This document shows, piece by piece, positions 1 to 8,068 of a stretch of 47,878 nucleotides of DNA; within the stretch, counting starts at the first letter, position 1; each line of letters begins with the position of its first letter. The stretch is from Acidobacteriaceae bacterium. Lineage in GTDB: Bacteria > Acidobacteriota > Terriglobia > Terriglobales > Acidobacteriaceae. The translations under genes and the position numbers were made by a program. The notes under the pieces are model-generated. The model made no database searches, was not told the DNA's origin, and saw nothing but the letters and a program-made list of their open reading frames with translations. The stretch spans positions 1-47,878 of the forward strand of contig PLSM01000087.1 in the NCBI GenBank assembly GCA_003165075.1. Reading direction: 5' to 3'.

Positions 1-24
1 CACTTTTTCAGGATCGACTAGAAT

Positions 25-570
25 ATGACTGCCATGGAACAGCATCCAGAGACGTGCGTCGAATCGAGAATTGCGGAGATATTCCTTGAGTTTTCACGCA
101 GAAAATTGCTGGAGCAGTATTGGCCGCGAATGCGGAGTTCAGTGGAATCGCTTACCGACGAGCAGGTGTGGTGGCGTGCCAACCCCGCCAGCAACAGCGT
201 GGGAAACCTGCTGCTGCATTTGAACGGCAACGTGCGGCAGTGGCTCGTGGCCTCGTTCAACCAGCTGGAGGACATGCGGGACCGGCCTGTCGAATTCAAA
301 GAGCGCACATTGATCCCGGGTGGCGTATTGCTGGGGCGGCTCGATGAGACGCTGCAGGAGGCGGCAGAGGTTTTGTCCCGGTTGACCCAGGCCGAGCTGA
401 TGGCCACATACAAGATCCAGGGTTATACGGTGAGCGGGCTGGACGCCGTTTACCAAGTTGTGGAGCACTTCGGAATGCACTACGGCCAGATTCTCTACAT
501 CACCAAGATGTTCAGCGGAGAAGATCTGGCGTTCTATCGCGGGCTTGACGCTACTGGCCGCGCTTCTTAA
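25..570 (+). CDS. DinB-fold (DUF1572-like) putative metal-dependent protein
   Basis: The 181-residue protein is a predicted all-alpha DinB/YfiT-type four-helix bundle. Seen: three histidines spaced as in this fold, His65 in a LLLHLNGN stretch and His148/His152 in EHFGMHYGQ, which would coordinate one divalent metal. Family knowledge: members include damage-inducible proteins and thiol-dependent transferases, but most have no assigned substrate. It is cytoplasmic, with no signal peptide. The first ATG is used; a second in-frame ATG three codons later is equally possible, and neither has a clear Shine-Dalgarno sequence. It faces the lipoprotein gene tail to tail with a 38-nt gap. Fold assignment is fairly secure; substrate is unknown. 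Confidence 0.8.
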   Translation: MTAMEQHPETCVESRIAEIFLEFSRRKLLEQYWPRMRSSVESLTDEQVWWRANPASNSVGNLLLHLNGNVRQWLVASFNQLEDMRDRPVEFKERTLIPGGVLLGRLDETLQEAAEVLSRLTQAELMATYKIQGYTVSGLDAVYQVVEHFGMHYGQILYITKMFSGEDLAFYRGLDATGRAS

Positions 571-608
571 GGAAGCTTCGAACAAGTAGTCAGCAGTCCT
601 TCGAGGGC

Positions 609-1496
609 CTATTCCAGGTTCTGAATCTGGGTGCCTTCAGGGATCTTCACCTGGAACTGGTCATCCTTGAGGGTCATGTTTTCCGCGACCTTCTCAACGG
701 TCAATATGATCTGAATGCCCTCCATCGGGCGTTTAATGGTCACCTTGGCCGGGTATTTGCCATTCCCGAATTCCTGATAATGCTCATAGAAGACCAGGGT
801 CTCCAGGTTGCCTTCGTCGTCATACAAGTCCTGCTGGTATGGCATCAGGTCGTCGCGATGGAAGGTCACCACCCGCACCGGCGCCAGTTCCTGGGTGCCC
901 TTCTTATGGCGCACGACATTCAGGATGTACTCAGGGGTCAAGAGCAGGTGCTTTTTCGAAGCGTCCTCGACGGTTTCGGAGTCCGCGGTCACCGAAAACA
1001 TGTCGTCCGGGTCAAGCCCCGGAACCGCCATGGCGTCGAAGAAGAACCCAGGCCGCAGATTCTCCAGCCCATTGGGCGACCTCGCCTTCATTGAGTTAGA
1101 GCCCGTAATCGCCTTGTTCCTAGGAGGAACGAGCAAGGTGAAGTTCTTGCCGTCGCTGGCCATGTCAAAGACGCGCACGCCGAAATATTGCCCCACGACA
1201 CGCAGCATCTGAGGCTTGCGCATCACGATGTAACCACGACAGGAGGGAAAATCCTTGGCGAGGCCCTCCTTGGTCTTGAGCAAGGTGGCTTGAATCTCGA
1301 CGGTCGCGGTGAGCGCATCGAGCGCAGCCCAGCGCTGATTGAGCTGTGCAACCAACTCTTCCGGAGCCACTGTTTGAGTGATGATCGGCTCCTTAGGGAT
1401 AGGCAGTTTGCGCGTGGTGGGGAGAAGAGAGCAGCCCGAAAGTAGAAACAGCGGCAGAGACAGAGCCGCGGACACACAGCGACAGCGCGGCTTCAC
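609..1496 (-). CDS. Outer-membrane-type lipoprotein, LolA/LolB/DUF4292-like
   Basis: The 295-residue protein begins with a lipoprotein signal peptide: Arg/Lys-rich start, hydrophobic core, and lipobox LLSGC with the lipidated Cys at residue 22. The mature part has alternating beta-strand character (for example GYIVMRKPQMLRVVGQ and NFTLLVPPRNKAI), as in the half-barrel of LolA/LolB-like and DUF4292 proteins. A role in handling or anchoring lipid or envelope material is inferred from fold only. Its ATG overlaps the stop of mltG by four bases (ATGA), so it is probably translated by coupling after mltG. Precise function unknown. Confidence 0.75.
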   Translation of the reverse strand: MKPRCRCVSAALSLPLFLLSGCSLLPTTRKLPIPKEPIITQTVAPEELVAQLNQRWAALDALTATVEIQATLLKTKEGLAKDFPSCRGYIVMRKPQMLRVVGQYFGVRVFDMASDGKNFTLLVPPRNKAITGSNSMKARSPNGLENLRPGFFFDAMAVPGLDPDDMFSVTADSETVEDASKKHLLLTPEYILNVVRHKKGTQELAPVRVVTFHRDDLMPYQQDLYDDEGNLETLVFYEHYQEFGNGKYPAKVTIKRPMEGIQIILTVEKVAENMTLKDDQFQVKIPEGTQIQNLE

Positions 1497-2542
1497 CGTT
1501 CACCTGCCTTCTTCAAGGCGTGCCTGTAGCCGGCGACGTTGCGCGCTTGCTCCTCAAGGCTGGTGGAAAACAGCGAATGGCCCTGTGGATTTGCCCCGGC
1601 GGCTACAAAGTAGAGGTAGTCCGTGTGGGCCGGATCAATGGCCGCCCGAAGGGAGCGGAGGCCGGGATTGGCGACAGGTCCGGGTGGAAGCCCGGGGTGC
1701 AAATAGGTGTTGTAGGGGGTGTCGTGAGCAAGGTCGGACTGGTAAATGGCGCCGCGCCATTGGCCATTGAGCTCCAAACCGTAAATCACGGAGGGATCGG
1801 TCATTAGAGGCATGTGCCTGGCGATGCGATTGGAGAACACGCTGGCGACCAGCGGCCGCTCTCCGTCCACAGCTGTCTCCCGCTCCACCAGCGATGCCAT
1901 TGTTACCACTTCGTGCACGTTCTCCTTCAATCCCAACTGCGCGGCCTGCTGCCGGAAGCGCCGCACCATGGTGGCGGCAATCTGGGCCAGGGTGGCCTTG
2001 CGGGCAAAGCGGTAGGTATCTGGAAAGAGATAGCCCTCCAGACTCCGGGCCTGGGGATCGAAATCGGCCACCAGCGCAGCCTGCCGCGCCTGCTCGTTCA
2101 AAAACTCCTGTCGCGTGCCAAATCCCGCCTGCTCCAGGCGCGCGGCAATGTCAAAAATGCTTGCCCCCTCGGGCACAATCACGGTTTTGGTATATACATC
2201 GCCGCGCGCAATTCGCGCATAGACTTCGGTTACCGCGGCCGGGTGGTCAAACCGATATTCACCGGCCCGCAACGATCCCCGCTTAAGCCAGCGGACAAGG
2301 AGGAAGGCGAAGCGGCTACGCACCACACCAGCCGATTCCAGTTGCTGACTGATATAGACCGTTGAAGAGCCCGGCCGCAGCTCGACAAACATCTCGCTGT
2401 CCGGGCCAGATGGGGCAAAAACCAGCCACGCCGCGGCACCTGCCGCACCCAGCACTACGAGAAACACCATCAGCAAGGTTCCCGCCGCGCCTAAGCCCTT
2501 TCTTTTCCTGCTTCGTCGTCCTCGGCGCACCATTCCCGGCAA
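1493..2542 (-). CDS. mltG: Endolytic peptidoglycan transglycosylase MltG
   Basis: MltG cleaves nascent glycan strands in the periplasm and so helps end peptidoglycan polymerisation. The 349-residue protein has a basic cytoplasmic tail (residues 5-15), one membrane segment (about 20-42), a LysM-like part, then the YceG domain. The catalytic Glu is visible in ASLVERET (Glu220, matching Glu218 of E. coli), and a SLEGYLFPDTY motif lies before it. The start is taken as TTG at 2542 because AAGGAAGGG sits a few bases upstream; an ATG three codons downstream is less well placed. The four-base overlap with the downstream lipoprotein gene suggests one transcript. Confidence 0.92.
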   Translation of the reverse strand: MPGMVRRGRRSRKRKGLGAAGTLLMVFLVVLGAAGAAAWLVFAPSGPDSEMFVELRPGSSTVYISQQLESAGVVRSRFAFLLVRWLKRGSLRAGEYRFDHPAAVTEVYARIARGDVYTKTVIVPEGASIFDIAARLEQAGFGTRQEFLNEQARQAALVADFDPQARSLEGYLFPDTYRFARKATLAQIAATMVRRFRQQAAQLGLKENVHEVVTMASLVERETAVDGERPLVASVFSNRIARHMPLMTDPSVIYGLELNGQWRGAIYQSDLAHDTPYNTYLHPGLPPGPVANPGLRSLRAAIDPAHTDYLYFVAAGANPQGHSLFSTSLEEQARNVAGYRHALKKAGER

Positions 2543-2703
2543 GAAACCCTTCCTTTAGTTAAGACGCGACTTATACCCCTGGGGATTCGTTACATTTCCC
2601 GATTGTATCGGGTTAGCAAATTTGGAGCACCTGTATCCAACCGGGCGCGGATACGAGCCGCATTTTTCTGAGCCTGTTAAGCTGGGGGCCAGGAGCCTTA
2701 AGG

Positions 2704-3153
2704 CTGGAATCGGCAGCGCAACCCCGCTATCTGGGCCTCGATGTGGGCAACCGCCGCATCGGCGTGGCGGTGTCAGACGAGTTGGGACTGACGGCGCAGC
2801 CAGTGATGACGCTGGAGCGGCGGCGCAATTCCCGCGAAGACCTGCGTTCGCTGGCCCGGCTGTGCCGACGGTTTGGGGTGGCAGGCATTGTGGTGGGCAA
2901 CCCGCTGTACCCCTCCGGGGAGTTGAGCCCGCAAACCGTGAAGACCCAGGCGTTTGCCGCCGCATTGGGCGCGCTTACGGGTCTGCCTATCCACCTGCGC
3001 GATGAGCGGTTGACGACCCGCGAAGCCCACCAGATCCTTTATGAAGCAGGCCATGCACGGCAGGAGCACGTCCGCGTGGTGGACCAAGTGGCCGCCACCC
3101 TGATCCTGCAGTCGTTTCTGGAGGAGAAGCGGCGAGCAGGGAGCAGGGACTAG
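2704..3153 (+). CDS. ruvX: RuvX/YqgF-family Holliday junction resolvase, probable CTG start
   Basis: RuvX is an RNase H-fold nuclease used in 16S rRNA 5'-end processing or Holliday junction resolution. Motifs seen: GLDVGNRRIGVAVSD (first catalytic Asp encoded at 2740-2742), IVVGNP, DERLTT, and VDQVAATLILQSFL near the C terminus. The GTG at 2743 would drop the catalytic Asp, so translation must begin upstream. Between the in-frame stop at 2614 and the motif there is no ATG, GTG or TTG. A CTG at 2704 lies eight bases after AGGAG (2691-2695), giving 149 residues, close to the family's usual length. The gene is divergent from mltG. Identity is very secure; the start is inferred. Confidence 0.88.
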   Translation: MESAAQPRYLGLDVGNRRIGVAVSDELGLTAQPVMTLERRRNSREDLRSLARLCRRFGVAGIVVGNPLYPSGELSPQTVKTQAFAAALGALTGLPIHLRDERLTTREAHQILYEAGHARQEHVRVVDQVAATLILQSFLEEKRRAGSRD

Positions 3154-3549
3154 GGAGCACCGTTTTTCGCTACTTGCATAGATTTCCCCTTCGGCTAGCG
3201 AGAATCATGCACCGTGGGCACGCAAGTTGAGAAGGCGCGCTTCTTGCGCTGAACGCAGAGTTCTGTAGGAGCATCGTTGTCGCTAGTTCGGGTTTGGGCC
3301 AAAGATCGTCCGGGCTGGGTTTAGCCGGAGTCGCAAGGCGCGAGCGTCCCAAAAGCCTGAGTGTGTGTTGAATCGAGCAACGAAATAGGAAGGGAAGAGG
3401 CCACAAGACCTCTTCGGTCAGCCCCCGACGGGATTCCGCTGTGATTTTATGCGGAACACCATACGCTGCTCAGCGGTTCCGAGACCATGGACATTTGAGT
3501 CTGCAAATTGTGTGTGAAGCTAGCTCGGCCCATCGTTGTCGTCGCGGCC
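3154..3549. other. Gene-poor interval with one short hairpin
   Basis: About 400 bases between ruvX and the IS630 remnant have no ORF with protein-like composition or recognisable motif. The only structure noticed is GAAGAGG (3394-3400) facing CCTCTTC (3409-3415) across an eight-base loop. It lies next to the transposase relic, so it may be decayed mobile DNA. Confidence 0.4.
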
Positions 3550-3759
3550 CTAGCTATGCAGAAAGGAATGGGGTTTGTGGCCAGTGTGGAGATCGCTAAC
3601 CGAAGCCGGCTTACTCCAACGGTAGTCAAGTAGTGCCGCGAAGGCGAAGATGATGATAAGGATGAGAGCAAAGCCCGCAAAGATGAACTGGGTATCCGTA
3701 AAGTGGTGGTAAATGGCATCCTCCTTTGCACCGAATGTCCGCAACAGCATGAGGGACAT
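3550..3759 (-). CDS. Small single-span membrane ORF, uncharacterised
   Basis: A 69-residue reading frame with one strongly hydrophobic stretch (about residues 23-44, rich in Ile, Phe, Ala and Leu) followed by a polar tail with several His. It continues in frame from the upstream transposase fragment, so it is either a small independent gene starting at the Met encoded at 3759 or a chance continuation of a decayed frame. No family is recognised and no clear ribosome site was found. Confidence 0.3.
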   Translation of the reverse strand: MSLMLLRTFGAKEDAIYHHFTDTQFIFAGFALILIIIFAFAALLDYRWSKPASVSDLHTGHKPHSFLHS

Positions 3760-3855
3760 TGTGGTAGCAGTTACGTCTTTATAAGGATTATGCGGTGCGA
3801 AGGCAGAACGTGACTGGTCAGGAATGCTCATTTGGATCGAGTGTCCTGAGTCATC

Positions 3856-4062
3856 AATTCGTTTGCAAAACCTGGCGACAGAATCCAGGATACGATCCGC
3901 GGTTTTGTGCCAGATGAAGGGTTTTGGGTCGCGGTTGCGGTGTTCGATGAAATCGTCGATGGCCGCTTTCAGTTCTATGGTCGAGCGGTGGACGCCCCGC
4001 CGAAGCTGGTGTTCTGTGAGCAGAGCGAACCCGCCTTCCACCAGGTTCAGCCATAAGGCAAT
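3856..4062 (-). pseudogene. IS630-family transposase, C-terminal fragment
   Basis: About 69 codons match the end of IS630/Tc1-type DDE transposases. WLNLVEGGFALLTE carries the third catalytic Glu, followed by the family signature RRGVHRST, the DFIEHRNRDPKPFIW block and the final KTADRIL..VARFCKR helix. The first two catalytic Asp regions are absent upstream; the open frame from 4134 has no transposase similarity before this block. It is therefore a non-functional relic. Terminal inverted repeats were not found. It lies in a gene-poor stretch between ruvX and an SDR gene. Confidence 0.8.
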
Positions 4063-4279
4063 GCCGGAATCAAGTGGACGCACATTGGTTTGTTCTCTTC
4101 TCGGAAGCTCGACAGTGTGGATTGTCTGGCCCACCGTTTATTGTCGCCGTGGCGGATTTCGACGGTAGGCATAGGCGGCGCGGACGGATCAGGTTGCGGT
4201 GCTTCATTCAGAGCAGGCTGCACAGGATGGATGCACCCTCACCTTGCCGGGTAGTCAAAAGAGTGAGCCAACCGGCGGC

Positions 4280-5104
4280 TTATTTGCGCCAGGGTTGCTG
4301 GTCAACGGGCTCGGGCCAACTGGGGATCGGGCTCTGCAGGCCGTCTTTGATCCAGAGGAATTGGCCGTTGACGTTTGCGGCTTCGTCGCTCATCAGGCCG
4401 GCTACAAGATCGGCGGCTTTTTCGGGGTCGTCGCCACCTGTTTCCTGGACCCAATGGGCCCATTGGAGGAAAGGATCGGCGATGCTGCCCAGACGCTCCG
4501 ACGCCGCCTTGATGTCGGCCCACATGTCGGTTTTTACGTCTCCTGGATGGATCACGTTGGCGGTGACTCCGGTTCCTTCCAACTCCGACGCCAGGTGGCG
4601 TGTGAACTGATTGAGCGCAACCTTGCTGGTGGCATAGGCGCTGTTGAGGGGGCCGGGCTGGTGCAAAGACGCGGCCGAAGTGATGTTGACGATGCGGCCC
4701 CATCCAGCGGCGATCATGCCATCCACAAATGTCCTGCAGGTGAGGTAAGAACTGACGGTGTTGGTCAGCAGGGTGTCGATCCACGCGGTAGGATCACTGT
4801 CTTTGATGAGATCGATGGGGCCGAAGACGCCCGCCGCGTTGACGAGAATCGACGGGACGCCGAGATCGCGTTCGACAATGGCCCTCACCTGCGAGACGGA
4901 TTCCGGCTGGCGGAGATCGACGGGTACGACGAGGGTGCGCGCGTTCATGGCTGCCAGGTGCTCCCGTGTGTCTTCAAGACCGGACTTGGTGCGTGCGAGC
5001 AGGGCGACCGCCGCGCCCTGTTGTGCCAGGCGCGCGGCAATGCGCCGGCCCAGACCGCGGCTTGCGCCGGTGACCACTGCGACTTTTCCATTCAGGTTGT
5101 TCAC
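4280..5104 (-). CDS. Short-chain dehydrogenase/reductase (SDR)
   Basis: Classical SDR of about 274 residues with an NAD(P)-binding Rossmann fold. Seen: the TGASRGLG cofactor loop near the N terminus, the NAAG motif, the catalytic Ser in NITSAAS, and YATSK with catalytic Tyr and Lys. The residue after the second strand is in LLARTKSG, whose Arg suggests NADP(H) preference (inference). GTG at 5104 is chosen because AAGGAG lies seven bases upstream; the ATG at 5110 is only one base from that site. The substrate cannot be told from sequence. It lies just downstream of the two membrane-protein genes on the same strand. Confidence 0.85.
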   Translation of the reverse strand: MNNLNGKVAVVTGASRGLGRRIAARLAQQGAAVALLARTKSGLEDTREHLAAMNARTLVVPVDLRQPESVSQVRAIVERDLGVPSILVNAAGVFGPIDLIKDSDPTAWIDTLLTNTVSSYLTCRTFVDGMIAAGWGRIVNITSAASLHQPGPLNSAYATSKVALNQFTRHLASELEGTGVTANVIHPGDVKTDMWADIKAASERLGSIADPFLQWAHWVQETGGDDPEKAADLVAGLMSDEAANVNGQFLWIKDGLQSPIPSWPEPVDQQPWRK

Positions 5105-5186
5105 TTGCATACTCCTTGTTCTCTTTCATACACCCCGGACCAGGGCTATCTGGTGGTTCGAGATTTCCTGGGGTGGACAGGTCTCC

Positions 5187-5534
5187 TTAGAAGATGTCGG
5201 CGAGGGGAGGAAATGTGAGTAGCAGGCCCAGACCCAACAGCGCCAAAGCTGCGGCGTTGATGCGCCCTATCGCGACCGTTCTGCTGCGCCAACGACCTTC
5301 GAGAATGACCCAGGTGACGATCCACAGAAGAATGGCGACGGTGGTCACGCCGGAGAGAGGACCTGTGGGCCCATAGAAGTTCAGGCTTGATTTGACCAGA
5401 GCCGACTTGTCGGCGGCAATGGAAAGAACCGCCAGAGCAAAGGCACCGATGCCCGCGGAAAGGATAGCGGCTGCGCCAGAGCCGTTGGGGAGGGCAGTCC
5501 TTGGATGCAAAGCGACACGAGGTGGGGTATTCAT
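5187..5534 (-). CDS. Uncharacterised three-span membrane protein
   Basis: 115 residues with three predicted membrane helices (about 21-40, 62-80 and 92-110). Characteristic blocks are SAGIGAFALAVLSIAAD, NFYGPTGPLSGVTT and LGLLLTFPPLADIF; similar strings occur in a widespread conserved hypothetical family. A motif-bearing loop between helices 1 and 2 suggests a conserved role, but none is known. The ATG overlaps the stop of the upstream gene by four bases, so the two proteins are probably made together and may form one complex in the inner membrane. Confidence 0.72.
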   Translation of the reverse strand: MNTPPRVALHPRTALPNGSGAAAILSAGIGAFALAVLSIAADKSALVKSSLNFYGPTGPLSGVTTVAILLWIVTWVILEGRWRSRTVAIGRINAAALALLGLGLLLTFPPLADIF

Positions 5535-6103
5535 TTTTCTTCTCCGGCGCGAAGTTGAATGGTGTGGCCACCCTGGACCGGCGCTTGCTTGTTGATGACC
5601 GCGCCTAAAAGTCCGGCAACGCCGGCGGCAAGAAAGGACACCAGAGCAAAACAAAGCACGGCGGCGCGAAGCTGCCTATGATTCCTGAGGTCGCGGCCAT
5701 AACGGATGAAGACGAACGCGACCGTGGTGATGGAGATGGGAGCAAACCAGGCAACGTGTTCCTTCCACTCCATGCCCAAGGAGTGCCAGCCGCTGGTTGT
5801 GGAACTGGACAAGAGCAGGTGTTGCGGAAACATGGAGAGATCGGCGACTCCCGGCGGGGGCGCAGCTCGATACCACGGGTAGACGATGTAGGCTCCGCTG
5901 AGCACCGCGACCCATGCGAGCACGACCATGGCGATCAGATATGCCTTCAGGAATCGCTCCTGGTTAGGGGCGGGCGGAGGCGGCTGCGGCGAGGCGGTGA
6001 AGAAATAGAGCTCCACCAGGGCTCCTGAACATGCCAGCAGATAGAGACCGCCGAATCCCATGCCATGGAACACGGTCCACAGGCCGCGCGCCGTCATTTC
6101 CAT
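5531..6103 (-). CDS. Uncharacterised four-span membrane protein, His-containing
   Basis: 190 residues with four predicted membrane segments (roughly 8-32, 53-76, 119-138, 148-172). Polar and aromatic residues are concentrated in FHGMGFGG, YIVYPWYRA, SGWHSLG and EWKEHVAWFAP. Histidines next to membrane edges could bind heme or metal, but no family signature is recognised, so this is inference. The start at 6103 is supported by GGAGG nine bases upstream; the longer frame to 6160 lacks support. It is coupled to the 115-residue membrane protein through an ATGA overlap. Confidence 0.72.
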   Translation of the reverse strand: MEMTARGLWTVFHGMGFGGLYLLACSGALVELYFFTASPQPPPPAPNQERFLKAYLIAMVVLAWVAVLSGAYIVYPWYRAAPPPGVADLSMFPQHLLLSSSTTSGWHSLGMEWKEHVAWFAPISITTVAFVFIRYGRDLRNHRQLRAAVLCFALVSFLAAGVAGLLGAVINKQAPVQGGHTIQLRAGEEK

Positions 6104-6505
6104 TTGCTTTGTCCTCCCATTGCGGATCGGGTGTAAAGGAGGCCCTGTCGCGGAGGTCATTCAAACCCGCTTGCCATCATGGGCCGGGTGGGCAACCCCA
6201 GTATGAACGAGAATAGTGATTGCAAACCAAGGATTCAACGGAATAAGGCGGCTGATATTCGCGAGCTTCCCGATGGGCGGCTCGTGTATGCGAGTCCACG
6301 TGGAAGCGACAGGATCATAATCCTTTGTATCGGAGAAAGGGCTGGTTTTCCCGTCCCAATTCCGGGCAGCGGGTAAAGCCGAATAATGCTCTTTTGGATT
6401 GATTGTTGACGGTTTGCACACGCCTCGGCTGCAGTGATCGTACAATCGGTGGGTTCATGCTTTCAGGCGCACAGGTGAACCGACTTGAAAGCAGGAGGAA
6501 CTCTC
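6104..6505. other. Divergent intergenic region
   Basis: About 400 bases separate the membrane-protein pair from the GH39-like gene, which run in opposite directions, so both promoters should lie here. Short frames on both strands have no recognisable protein features. I see no convincing -35/-10 pair; TACAAT near 6440 is a possible -10 without a good partner. AGGAGG just before 6506 is the ribosome site of the glycosidase. Confidence 0.4.
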
Positions 6506-8053
6506 ATGAAATTTCAGCAGATATCTTCGCGGTTTCTCGCACGGACGATGATCGTGCCGGTGTGCACGGCTCTTCTGTCGACGATGCAGGCGGCAGGCCA
6601 GTTTCCGAGGACGCCGCCGAATACGGTGGTTGTCGATTTCACAAAGACGTTGATGGTGTCCAAATCAACACCCACGCTTCAGGTGGTCGTAAACCCGATG
6701 ATTGCAAAGGGGTCGCCGATTCATGACGGAACCTTTGGAGCGCTGAAAGATCTAGGCGCCGACTACGTCCGCTATGTGCCGTGGAATCCTTACCCGAAAC
6801 TCTCGGTGGCTGAACTGGACCCTCCGACCAGCGACAAGACCTCGTGGGATTTCTCTCTGATCGACCCTTACACAAAGGACTTTCTTGAGGCCACCGAGGA
6901 ACAGGGCCACAGCACGGTCATGAATTTTTCGACCATCCCCACATGGATGTTCAAGACGGATAAGCCGGTGACTTATCCCGCGGACCCGAACCAGGTAGTG
7001 TGGAACTATACCCAGGGAGCGGAGCCGATAGATCCCACGAACAAACAAATCGGGGACTATATGGGGCGGTTGGTTAGCTGGTATACGCAGGGCGGATTTA
7101 CCGACGAACTTGGCAAGGAACACAAGTCCGGATACCACTACAAGTTCCCTTATTGGGAGGTGCTCAACGAACCCGATATCGAACATCAAACCACCCCGGA
7201 GGCCTACACCGCGCGGTACGACGCCATCGTGGAAGCTATTCACAAAGTAAGTCCGACCACAAAGTTCGTAGGGCTGGGCCTGGCGTTTCCGAGCCAGAAT
7301 CCGGAGATCTTCGAATACTTTCTCGACGGTTCACATCACAGGCCGGGCATTCCGCTGGATTATATTTCTTACCATTTCTACGCCACGCCGGACATGAGCG
7401 AGGACATCAACGGTTGGCAGTATACGTTCTTCAACCAAGCGGATGGATTTCTTACCGGCGTGCGCTACATCAAGGCCATACGCGACAGGCTCTCGCCTGC
7501 AACGAAGATGGACACCGATGAACTGGGCGTGATTTTGCCCACGGATTTTTTGGAACTGATGGCTGCCAAGGCCCTGCCTGACCACATACCGGCTGCTTAT
7601 TGGAACGCGGCGGGGGCGCTTTTCGGTTATCTCTTCATTGAAGAGACTAAGCTGGGTGTGGATGTGATCGGAGAATCGCAACTGGTGGGGTATCCATCGC
7701 AGTTTCCCAGTGTGTCAATGATGGATTACAACAACGGAAAGCCCAACGCACGCTTCTGGGTACTGAAGCTGCTCAAGGACAATTTTCATCCGGGCGACAC
7801 ACTGGTGCAGACATCTGTGAGTTCCGGGAGCGCGACCGATGCGCAGGCCTTTATTACGCCGGCGGGCAAGAAACTTCTGTTGGTGAACAAGCGGAACAGT
7901 CCGGTGGAACTAACGCTTCCCGCGGAAGCGAAATCGGCGACTGTCTCGGTGGTCGACGAGGCGACGGGCGATGGGGCGGCCCGCGTATCTGCGCAGGCAG
8001 GCGACAAACTGAAGCTGGCTCCATTTGCAGTTGCCGTAGTTACCTGGCATTAA
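6506..8053 (+). CDS. Secreted glycoside hydrolase, GH39-like (clan GH-A)
   Basis: 515 residues: an N-terminal signal peptide (charged start, hydrophobic core, cleavage near AAGQ), a TIM-barrel domain, and a C-terminal beta domain (about 430-515) typical of GH39/GH51-type enzymes. The probable acid/base is Glu222 in YWEVLNEPD, and the probable nucleophile is Glu339 in MDTDELGV. Family members cleave beta-xylosides, iduronides or related plant and microbial glycans in the periplasm or outside the cell; the substrate here is not determined. ATG at 6506 follows AGGAGG. It is monocistronic on the plus strand. Clan assignment is good, exact family less certain. Confidence 0.78.
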   Translation: MKFQQISSRFLARTMIVPVCTALLSTMQAAGQFPRTPPNTVVVDFTKTLMVSKSTPTLQVVVNPMIAKGSPIHDGTFGALKDLGADYVRYVPWNPYPKLSVAELDPPTSDKTSWDFSLIDPYTKDFLEATEEQGHSTVMNFSTIPTWMFKTDKPVTYPADPNQVVWNYTQGAEPIDPTNKQIGDYMGRLVSWYTQGGFTDELGKEHKSGYHYKFPYWEVLNEPDIEHQTTPEAYTARYDAIVEAIHKVSPTTKFVGLGLAFPSQNPEIFEYFLDGSHHRPGIPLDYISYHFYATPDMSEDINGWQYTFFNQADGFLTGVRYIKAIRDRLSPATKMDTDELGVILPTDFLELMAAKALPDHIPAAYWNAAGALFGYLFIEETKLGVDVIGESQLVGYPSQFPSVSMMDYNNGKPNARFWVLKLLKDNFHPGDTLVQTSVSSGSATDAQAFITPAGKKLLLVNKRNSPVELTLPAEAKSATVSVVDEATGDGAARVSAQAGDKLKLAPFAVAVVTWH

Positions 8054-8068
8054 CGCTCGGGCAAGGAA

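Noticed and set aside
2743..2745. GTG at 2743 as the ruvX start
   Set aside because: It would remove the catalytic Asp and the first beta-strand of the RNase H fold.
3170..3731. Minus-strand frames of 78 and 94 codons in the gene-poor gap
   Set aside because: No recognisable motif, Ser/Thr/Arg-rich composition and no ribosome sites.
4199..5218. Plus-strand open frame (339 codons) over the SDR gene
   Set aside because: Antisense of a well-supported SDR; no recognisable motif.
6161..6445. Small frames on both strands between the membrane pair and the GH39-like gene
   Set aside because: They overlap each other antisense, have no clear ribosome site and match no family I know.
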